Below are positions 1 to 5,874 of a stretch of DNA of 5,874 nucleotides, in pieces; position 1 is the first letter of the stretch; the number at the start of each line of letters is the position of its first letter. The DNA is from Clostridia bacterium. Lineage in GTDB: Bacteria > Bacillota_A > Clostridia > Christensenellales > Aristaeellaceae. The stretch is taken from NCBI GenBank assembly GCA_900754775.1, contig CAAEDZ010000202.1, forward strand, positions 1 to 5,874. Reading direction: 5' to 3'. A program made the translations under genes and the position numbers. The notes beneath the pieces are model-generated. The model was not told where the DNA came from. It did no database searches and was given only the letters and a program-made list of their open reading frames with translations.

Positions 1-717
1 GCTTTTCCGCTGCTTCCGTGGCAATGGGGGCAGCACCTTCACACGCTTGAAGCGCTTAAGTTTTTTGCGTACATATTCCTCCGCCAACGGCAAATCGGCC
101 AGCGGGCAGCGCATAGCCAGCACCTGCCAGTACCGGGGATGGAAAAACAGCAACGTTGCCCCCTCACGCCACACGCGCACCCGGCGGATGCTCTCCCAGG
201 GCAGCGTCACGCGCTTAACCAGCGTGAGCCCCTCCAGCGGCGGGCGGTCATCCCCGGCCGCGAGCCGCTCCACGATCTCCGGGGTGGTGAAGCGCGCGTA
301 GAGCCGCAGCGCGCCGCAGCCCTCCGGCACGTAGACGCGGGCATGGACCCCCTGCCGGTCCAGAACGAAATGCACGCGCTCCGGGCCGCGCAGCAGCATC
401 AGCGCCAGCAGCGCCGCCAGCATCCCGGCGAGCAGGCCCAGCATCACCCACAGGAAGCCCTGCCGCAGCAGCGCCGTCACACCCGCCGCCCCGGTGGCCG
501 AGGCCTCGGCCGCCAGCACGGCCGCCAGCGCCACCAGCCACGCCGGCAGCGCCACGCGCAGCACATCGTTCCAGGAAAACCAGTCCGTCACGGGGTTTCG
601 GATGATGCCGAAGGACAGCTGCTCCCCGGTTTTGGGGAGCCTTCCCCCGCAGTAGGGGCAGCTTTCGCCCAGGGGCGTTTCCGTGCGGCATTTGCGGCAA
701 TAATTGACCAGCGGCAT
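1..717 (-). CDS. Zinc-ribbon membrane protein with PH-like domain (3' end outside window)
   Basis: The reading frame is open for 239 codons from ATG at 717 to the window edge, so the C-terminus is missing. Residues 1-25 form a zinc ribbon, CxxC-x9-CxxC (C7, C10, C20, C23). Two hydrophobic segments at about 52-70 and 87-109 look like a transmembrane hairpin. Residues 113-205 alternate short beta-like strands, including HFVLDRQGVHARVYV and LPWESIRRVRVW, which resembles a bacterial PH-like domain such as those of YcxB/YdbS-type proteins. A very basic stretch (about 217-239) follows. AAAGG lies nine bases before the ATG. An in-frame upstream ATG at 780 would add 21 residues but has no Shine-Dalgarno. 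The gene is divergent from the 59-residue gene. I do not recognise a named family; the cytosolic ribbon and domain topology are inferred, and the function is unknown. Confidence 0.8.
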   Translation of the reverse strand, partial: MPLVNYCRKCRTETPLGESCPYCGGRLPKTGEQLSFGIIRNPVTDWFSWNDVLRVALPAWLVALAAVLAAEASATGAAGVTALLRQGFLWVMLGLLAGMLAALLALMLLRGPERVHFVLDRQGVHARVYVPEGCGALRLYARFTTPEIVERLAAGDDRPPLEGLTLVKRVTLPWESIRRVRVWREGATLLFFHPRYWQVLAMRCPLADLPLAEEYVRKKLKRFKRVKVLPPLPRKQRKS

Positions 718-745
718 GGGCCACGACCTTTCCGTTTTTTGGGAC

Positions 746-772
746 GCATGCTCTCGCGCCCGGCGGGCATGC
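746..772. promoter_or_regulatory. Paired GCATGC palindromes in divergent intergenic region (possible operator)
   Basis: Two identical 6-bp palindromes, GCATGC at 746-751 and 767-772, are 21 bp apart centre to centre, which is two helical turns. They lie in the only gap between two divergently transcribed genes. The bases after each copy are also similar (TCTCGC and TTTTCC). This geometry fits a dimeric regulator site, but no regulator is known and no clear -35/-10 pair was found next to it. Chance occurrence is possible in GC-rich DNA. Confidence 0.2.
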
Positions 773-794
773 TTTTCCATGAGGTGATCGCAAC

Positions 795-974
795 ATGAAC
801 GCATTTTCCACCCTGCGGGATCTGGTCGAAAACGACCCCGCCAGCAAGCAGCTCTTTGACCGCCTGCCGCCCGACGCGCAGGTAGCGCTGCAGGAGCAGC
901 GGCAGGAGATCTGCACCTATGCGGACCTGGAGCGCGCGGCCGCAAGTTTTGAGCGCCGCGGGCGCGGCTGGTAG
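795..974 (+). CDS. Small hypothetical protein, 59 residues
   Basis: A complete small gene runs from ATG at 795 to TAG at 972-974. The start is supported by GAGGTGAT at 781-788, an almost perfect Shine-Dalgarno six bases before ATG. The product is acidic in its N-terminal half (MNAFSTLRDLVENDP) and looks helical throughout. It has a central LPPDAQVALQEQRQEI segment, a YADLE segment and a basic Arg/Gly tail ending in Trp. It has no signal peptide, membrane segment or metal site. The layout (short helix, an LP-x-x-x-Q turn, a second helix rich in Q/R/E, then Y-x-D-L) recalls short uncharacterised proteins common in Clostridia; that is from memory and the function is unknown. It is codirectional with the LysM gene 60 bp downstream and could share a transcript. 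Confidence 0.72.
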   Translation: MNAFSTLRDLVENDPASKQLFDRLPPDAQVALQEQRQEICTYADLERAAASFERRGRGW

Positions 975-1034
975 GCAATTTGGCGGCCGGCAGCTCATAG
1001 GCTGTAGGGACATCACCCCGAAAGGAGAACCTCT

Positions 1035-2039
1035 ATGGCCGAACAAAACGGTACCAACACAGGCAAATGCGCCGAGGAGTACGTCGTCAAGCGGGGCGAC
1101 AGCTTCTACCTGATCGCGCACAAGCTGGGCGTACCCCTGCGCGACCTGCTGGCCGCCAACCGCGACATTCACCCCGCCCGCCTGATGGTGGGCGACGTGC
1201 TGTGCGTGCCCCGCGAGGAGGACGATTCCCCGCAGACGGGCGGGCTGGGCGGCTCCGGCACGACCCAGACCACGCAAGCCACCGGCACGACTCCGTCCAC
1301 CGGCACAACCCAGACAACCCAGGCCACCGGCGCGGCTCCGTCCACCGGCACGGCCCAGACCACGCAGGTTACCGGCATGGCTCAGGCCACCGGCACGACC
1401 CAGACAACCCAGGCCACCGGCGCGGCTCCGTCCACCGGCACGCCCCAGACCACGCAAACCACCGGCGCGACCCAGGCCACCGGCACAACCCAGACCACGC
1501 AGGTTACCGGCATGGCTCAGGCCACCGGCACAACCCAGACCACGCAAACCACCGGCGCGACCCAGGCCACCGGCACGACCCAGACCACGCAGGTCACGGG
1601 CACTGTTCAGGCTACCGGCACGACCCAGGCCACGGGCGCGACCCAGGCTACCGGCACGACCCAGGCCGTCCAGCCGACCTGCATGACCGGCCAGATCGCC
1701 CCGGATACCACCCTTTCCTGCACCGAGGACGAACAGTGGACCGTGCAGAAGGGGCAGACCGTATCCGACCTGCAGCTGCGCGGGCTGGTGAGCCGCCACA
1801 CGCTGGAGACGGCCAACCCCGGCGTGGACTTCGAGAATCTGCGCGTGGGCCAGAGCGTGTGCATCCCCAAGGACAACGTGCCCTGCGAGCTGCCGGAAAC
1901 CTATACGCTGGCCGCCACCGAAACGCTGGAGGCCGTGGCCATGCGCTTCAACCTGCCCGTGGCCAGCCTGCTGCGCGCCAATCCGTGCCTGGCCCCGCAG
2001 GACTTTGAAGGGGGCGTCACGGTCATTCTGCCAAGGTAA
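1035..2039 (+). CDS. Triple-LysM protein with Thr/Gln/Gly tandem-repeat linker
   Basis: This is a 334-residue protein with AAAGGAG placed seven bases before its ATG. LysM 1 covers about residues 16-59 (YVVKRGDSFYLIAHKLGV, ending GDVLCVP). LysM 2 covers about 235-278 (WTVQKGQTVSDLQ, ending GQSVCIP) and LysM 3 about 290-333 (YTLAATETLEAVAMRFNL, ending at VILPR). LysM domains bind N-acetylglucosamine-containing glycans such as peptidoglycan. A low-complexity linker at 76-207 separates LysM 1 from the other two. There is no N-terminal signal peptide, membrane helix, LPxTG motif or catalytic domain. Seven cysteines (12, 57, 216, 229, 276, 284, 318) sit mainly at domain edges. Lack of a secretion signal together with LysM is typical of spore coat/cortex morphogenetic proteins such as SafA and SpoVID; assignment here to the spore is inference. 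Its stop lies 4 bp from the stop of the convergent helicase gene. Confidence 0.95.
   Translation: MAEQNGTNTGKCAEEYVVKRGDSFYLIAHKLGVPLRDLLAANRDIHPARLMVGDVLCVPREEDDSPQTGGLGGSGTTQTTQATGTTPSTGTTQTTQATGAAPSTGTAQTTQVTGMAQATGTTQTTQATGAAPSTGTPQTTQTTGATQATGTTQTTQVTGMAQATGTTQTTQTTGATQATGTTQTTQVTGTVQATGTTQATGATQATGTTQAVQPTCMTGQIAPDTTLSCTEDEQWTVQKGQTVSDLQLRGLVSRHTLETANPGVDFENLRVGQSVCIPKDNVPCELPETYTLAATETLEAVAMRFNLPVASLLRANPCLAPQDFEGGVTVILPR
1260..1655 (+). repeat. 45-bp in-frame tandem repeat encoding Thr-rich linker
   Basis: Eight 45-bp units (1260-1619) encode variants of TTQTTQATG-ATQATG. They are followed by two 18-bp half-units (TTQATG, ATQATG). At a finer level the region is 44 consecutive tripeptides, of which 37 have Thr in the middle and nearly all end in Gln or Gly. 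Some neighbouring pairs of units resemble other pairs more than each other, giving a 90-bp higher-order pattern: the AAPSTG/MAQATG and ATQATG/MAQATG types recur. This suggests growth by duplication of double units. Unit length is a multiple of three, so copy-number change keeps the frame and also leaves other frames open, producing long spurious antisense ORFs. Copy number is likely to differ between strains (inference). Confidence 0.93.
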
Positions 2040-2043
2040 ACGC

Positions 2044-3804
2044 TCACCCGGCCTCGCGGATGAGACGGGCCACCAGCTGCTCGATATGCTGCCGGGCGGC
2101 CTGCGCCGAGAGCAGCTCGTCCTCCGGGGCGGGCGGCTCGTCGCCCATGAGGCCCACGAACTGGCTCACCTTCAGGCCCAGCGCGTCCTGCATGTCCTGA
2201 TCGCTTCCGCCCTGAGACACCAGATAATAGCACAGGATGGAGTCCGTCTGGCCCATGCGGTGGGCGCGGTCCTCCGCCTGGCTGTGCACGGCGGGCGACC
2301 AGTCCAGCTCGCCAAAGACCACGCAGCTGGCGCGCTGCAGGTTCAGGCCCGCTGCCGCGCGCAGCGACAGGCAGCACAAATTCGTACGCCCCGCCATGAA
2401 GCGCTCCACCGAGCGCTCCTTCATGGCGGGCGTTTCGCGTCCGGTGATGAAGGCCGGCGAATACGCCTTAAGCTCCTTTTTGTACAGGTCCATCACCTGA
2501 TGATGATGGGCGAAGAGCAGCACCCGCTCGCCCGCGTCCAAAAGCGCGCGCACGAACTGCGCCACATAGGGCGCCTTGGCCATGCCGGTGGCCTGCCGCT
2601 CACCGCTCTCCACCGCCATCTTCCACAGGGCGCGCTGGGAGGGGGCGGCCGCCTCGTCGTTTTTCAGCTGGGCGAGCGTCGCGCGCACGGGCTCCATCAG
2701 GCGGCGATACACCGCGTCGTCGCTTTCCACGGGCATGACCAGCCGGCGCTTGGGCGGCAGCTCCGTGAGCACGTCGCGCTTGGTGCGCCTGAGCATGAGG
2801 CCCTCCTCACGCAGCTTTTCGCCCAGCAGCTCCGGCTTGGCCACGATCTGATTGCCGTAGCCGTAGCACCATTCGCGCGTGAAGCTCTCGTAATCGCCCA
2901 GAAAATGAAAGTCCAGTATGTTGACGACGTTCCAGATCTCCGCGCCGCGGTTGTAGATGGGCGTGCCGCTGAGGCCCACCACGCGGCGGGCCGCCCCGGC
3001 CAGGAGGCTTGCGGCGGAGTATTTCTCGGTGCCGCTGTTGCGCAGCTCCTGAATTTCGTCAAAGATCACGGTGGGGATGGCGCATTCGGGCAGCGCCTCC
3101 TTCCAGCCGCGCAGCAGCAGGTAGTGCATCAGGTAGATATCCGCCGGGGGCAGGGCATAGGGCTTGAGGCCGTGGATCACATGCACCGACAGGGGGCTTC
3201 CGTCCGGACGGCGCACGAAGCGCGCGATCTCGTTTTCCCAGTTGCGAAGCAGGTGCGGCGGGGCCACCACCAGCGCCGGATATGCGCCCGTCTGCGCCAG
3301 CATCGCAAGCGCCTGCACCGTTTTGCCAAGGCCCATCTCGTCGGCCAGCAGCGCCCGGTCCGTGCGCAGAAGAAACGCCAGCCCCTCCTGCTGAAAGGGC
3401 GTCAGCGTGCCGGTAAAGACCGACGGGCTGGGCTCCACGCGCTCGGGCATCCGCCGCGCCGTCTCGCGGCGCACCACGTATTCCCGCGCGTCGGTCAGCG
3501 CCTGCTCCCAGCGCTCCCGGTCCGCGGCGCGCACGGCCAGCGGATAGCGCAGCATCAGCCAGTTGAGGTCGCCCACGATGCGCCGGTGCGCCGGGAAGCG
3601 CGCCTCGCCCCGGCGGCCGCTCTCCGACCCCGGAAACAGCCGCTTGCACAGCTCCGTCACGCCCGGGTCGCCCCTCACCACCCAGCAGTCCCGGCGGCGG
3701 TTGTAGCTGAGCGTGCCGTAGGTGCGGTGCGCGCCCCCTTCCTCCGGCTGCGCGCCGTCCGTGTCCAGAAGATAGGGCGGGATCAGCGAAACATCCTCAT
3801 TCAC
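2044..3804 (-). CDS. SNF2-family DNA helicase/translocase, SMARCAL1/HARP-like
   Basis: The 586-residue product carries all the main SNF2 ATPase motifs. These are a Q-motif-like LTPFQQEGLAFLL (134-146), Walker A DEMGLGKT (155-162), motif Ia around VVAPPHLLRNWENE (179-192), Walker B DEIQ (249-252), motif III LSGTP (278-282), motif V LSLRAAAGLNL (479-489) and motif VI QAEDRAHRMGQ (509-519). The stretch FGELDWSP before QAEDRAHRMGQ closely resembles SMARCAL1 and ZRANB3. The roughly 130-residue N-terminal region is not a named domain to me but contains DLNWLMLRYPL, a pattern seen in bacterial and phage relatives. There is no zinc finger, HNH or SWIM domain. The family uses ATP to translocate on duplex DNA and remodel or anneal branched structures. 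I chose GTG at 3804 because it overlaps the nuclease stop as GTGA and follows GGGGGTGG by seven bases; another GTG at 3822 would add six residues. Confidence 0.95.
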   Translation of the reverse strand: MNEDVSLIPPYLLDTDGAQPEEGGAHRTYGTLSYNRRRDCWVVRGDPGVTELCKRLFPGSESGRRGEARFPAHRRIVGDLNWLMLRYPLAVRAADRERWEQALTDAREYVVRRETARRMPERVEPSPSVFTGTLTPFQQEGLAFLLRTDRALLADEMGLGKTVQALAMLAQTGAYPALVVAPPHLLRNWENEIARFVRRPDGSPLSVHVIHGLKPYALPPADIYLMHYLLLRGWKEALPECAIPTVIFDEIQELRNSGTEKYSAASLLAGAARRVVGLSGTPIYNRGAEIWNVVNILDFHFLGDYESFTREWCYGYGNQIVAKPELLGEKLREEGLMLRRTKRDVLTELPPKRRLVMPVESDDAVYRRLMEPVRATLAQLKNDEAAAPSQRALWKMAVESGERQATGMAKAPYVAQFVRALLDAGERVLLFAHHHQVMDLYKKELKAYSPAFITGRETPAMKERSVERFMAGRTNLCCLSLRAAAGLNLQRASCVVFGELDWSPAVHSQAEDRAHRMGQTDSILCYYLVSQGGSDQDMQDALGLKVSQFVGLMGDEPPAPEDELLSAQAARQHIEQLVARLIREAG

Positions 3805-3820
3805 GGCAGCGCCACCCCCC
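3801..3820 (-). promoter_or_regulatory. Translational-coupling junction (GTGA overlap with G-rich SD)
   Basis: The nuclease stop TGA (3803-3801) shares bases with the helicase GTG start (3804-3802), giving a GTGA overlap. A G-rich Shine-Dalgarno-like run, GGGGGGTGG, lies at 3820-3812 inside the end of the nuclease gene, seven bases before GTG. This arrangement normally means ribosomes finishing the first gene restart on the second, keeping the two proteins in a fixed ratio. It also decides the helicase start over the GTG at 3822. Confidence 0.6.
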
Positions 3821-4163
3821 ACAGGCGGTTCAGCGCCACCCCGCGCACGGGCTTGCCGTGCAGGCGGGCCGGAAGCGGCACCGCGCGCTCGGTCAGCACC
3901 ACCAGCGCCTCCACCCCTTGGCAGGCGGCGTAGCGGTCCAGCTGGCGGCGCAGGGCGGCGGGGTCGGGCCGGCCCTTCTTGATCTCCACGCCCACGCCGC
4001 CCACCAGATAGTCGATGCGGCAGCCGGGGGCGAGCGGGGCCTCATGCACCGCGGGCAGGCCCGCGGCGCTGAGGCATTCCCCCACCCGCAGGTGAAGGTC
4101 CGCCTCATAGGGCGCAAAGGGAGACCTGAGCGTGCCCAGCGCGTCCAGCACCCTGTCCAGCAT
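3801..4163 (-). CDS. PD-(D/E)XK nuclease-fold protein, partner of SNF2 helicase
   Basis: The product has 120 residues. The start ATG at 4163 is set by GGGAGGAGG ending seven bases upstream; the longer frame upstream of it overlaps yhbY and is not protein-like. The core, RIDYLVGGVGVEIKKG (49-64), gives the restriction-endonuclease-fold signature: D51, then E60-I-K62 on the next strand. It is preceded by a helix with a candidate motif-I acid (E20 or E30) and followed by LRRQLDRYA (71-79) with Q74 and Y78, then a strand EALVVLTERAV (86-96). D, ExK and the downstream Q are the usual metal-binding and catalytic set of this superfamily, seen for example in VRR-NUC proteins. It has no DNA-binding appendage, so its partner helicase may supply targeting. 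It could alternatively be a non-cleaving member, or Holliday-junction-resolvase-like. Fold assignment is by motif; activity is inferred. Confidence 0.82.
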   Translation of the reverse strand: MLDRVLDALGTLRSPFAPYEADLHLRVGECLSAAGLPAVHEAPLAPGCRIDYLVGGVGVEIKKGRPDPAALRRQLDRYAACQGVEALVVLTERAVPLPARLHGKPVRGVALNRLWGVALP

Positions 4164-4182
4164 GCTCAAGCCTCCTCCCTGC

Positions 4183-4194
4183 CGCCCGCGGGCG
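4183..4194. repeat. 12-bp perfect GC palindrome between yhbY and nuclease gene
   Basis: CGCCCGCGGGCG is a perfect palindrome in the 35-bp gap between the yhbY stop and the nuclease ATG. It has no loop and no T-run on either side, so it is not a normal intrinsic terminator. It precedes the nuclease Shine-Dalgarno on the transcript. It could be a weak attenuating structure, a protein site or chance in GC-rich DNA. Confidence 0.3.
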
Positions 4195-4198
4195 TTCC

Positions 4199-4486
4199 TT
4201 ACAACTCGATGCGCCTGTTCTGCCGGCTCTCGCGGTACATCACGAACCGGCGGCCGATGCACTGCACGGGCTCGGCGTGCACGCGGGCGCAGAGCTCCTC
4301 CAGCGCCTCGCGGGCGGTGAGCTCGCAGCCCTGCTGCACGGCGCACTTGATCAGCTCGCGCGCCTCCAGCGCGTCGTAGGCCTCCTTGACGGTGTTGTCG
4401 GTGATGCCTTCCTTGCCGATGTAGAGGATGGTGTCGAGGGTATTGGCCATGCCGCGAAGGCTGGCACGCTGTTTGCTGGTAAGCAT
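4199..4486 (-). CDS. yhbY: Ribosome assembly RNA-binding protein YhbY (CRM domain)
   Basis: This 95-residue protein is full length for the YhbY/YqeI family and is a single CRM (CRS1-YhbY) domain. The family signature is visible: LTSKQRASLRGMAN at the N-terminus, then the GxxG loop GKEG (24-27) followed by ITDNTVKEAYDALEARELIK. Family members bind pre-50S ribosomal particles and act in large-subunit assembly. The fold is KH-like and the GxxG loop contacts RNA. AAGGAG lies six bases before ATG and overlaps the obgE stop (TAAGGAG), with only 10 bp between stop and start, so the two genes are almost certainly co-transcribed and coupled. The basic end FVMYRESRQNRRIEL matches the usual C-terminus. 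A longer upstream extension of this frame is antisense-like shadow inside obgE. Confidence 0.96.
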   Translation of the reverse strand: MLTSKQRASLRGMANTLDTILYIGKEGITDNTVKEAYDALEARELIKCAVQQGCELTAREALEELCARVHAEPVQCIGRRFVMYRESRQNRRIEL

Positions 4487-4496
4487 GACGTACTCC

Positions 4497-5874
<1,378 letters not shown>

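Noticed and set aside
139..798. 219-codon plus-strand ORF over the left-edge gene
   Set aside because: Its composition (HPADALPGQRH, repeated QQHQRQQRRQHP) is that of a shadow frame. The minus frame shows a zinc ribbon and membrane helices and is open to the window edge.
996..1004. Sigma-E/K-type promoter before the LysM gene
   Set aside because: CATAGGCTG resembles the -10 element only in part and no fitting -35 was found, so it is mentioned under a finding but not listed as a feature.
1260..1655. CRISPR array
   Set aside because: The repeats are contiguous, coding and without unique spacers.
588..1799. Long minus-strand ORF (403 codons) rich in GLGRAGG-type repeats
   Set aside because: It is the antisense shadow of the in-frame 45-bp repeat of the LysM gene, which keeps several frames free of stops. 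It has no domain and no good ribosome binding site, and it runs across three better-supported genes.
2005..3933. 642-codon plus-strand ORF opposite the helicase
   Set aside because: It is rich in His, Arg, Gln and Ala as expected for the complement of GC-rich coding DNA. It shows no motif, while the minus frame has every SNF2 motif.
4183..4194. Intrinsic terminator between yhbY and the nuclease gene
   Set aside because: The palindrome has no loop and no following T-run, so termination there is not supported.
3801..4346. Longer 181-residue version of the nuclease protein
   Set aside because: The extra N-terminal part overlaps yhbY out of frame and is Arg/Ala-rich shadow. ATG 4163 has a strong Shine-Dalgarno and begins a protein-like sequence.

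Overview
The window is GC-rich (roughly two thirds G+C by eye) and densely coded. It reads as a chromosomal segment of a high-GC member of the Firmicutes, most likely class Clostridia. This rests on strong AGGAGG-type ribosome binding sites, an obg-yhbY gene pair, an Obg protein with the C-terminal OCT domain, a cysteine-bearing multi-LysM protein of the clostridial kind, and a small hypothetical gene of clostridial look. No species can be named from this sequence. There are no rRNA or tRNA genes, insertion sequences, CRISPR arrays or integrases.

Left part (1-2039). A membrane protein with an N-terminal zinc ribbon and a PH-like domain runs leftwards off the edge (1-717, minus). It is divergent from a 59-residue gene (795-974, plus) that is too short for most gene finders but has a near-perfect Shine-Dalgarno. 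This is followed by a three-LysM protein (1035-2039, plus). The LysM protein has a 132-residue Thr/Gln/Gly linker built of tripeptides with central Thr, arranged in a 45-bp tandem repeat.

Right part (2044-5768, all minus; transcription runs from the right edge towards the centre). The order is obgE, yhbY, a 120-residue PD-(D/E)XK nuclease-fold protein, and a SNF2 helicase of the SMARCAL1/HARP-like type. obgE and yhbY are ribosome-assembly factors, and the stop codon of obgE lies inside the yhbY ribosome binding site. The nuclease and the helicase overlap by 4 bp (GTGA), which implies translational coupling and a joint function. In many Clostridia the place after yhbY is held by nadD, so the nuclease-helicase pair looks like an accessory module lodged in, or behind, a housekeeping operon. 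The helicase and LysM genes converge with only 4 bp between their stop codons.

The most promising item is the coupled nuclease-SNF2 pair. It is a two-gene counterpart of the helicase-nuclease fusions seen in the same SNF2 branch (for example ZRANB3 with its HNH domain). The sequence supports the architecture but not a specific biological role such as fork repair, recombination or phage defence.
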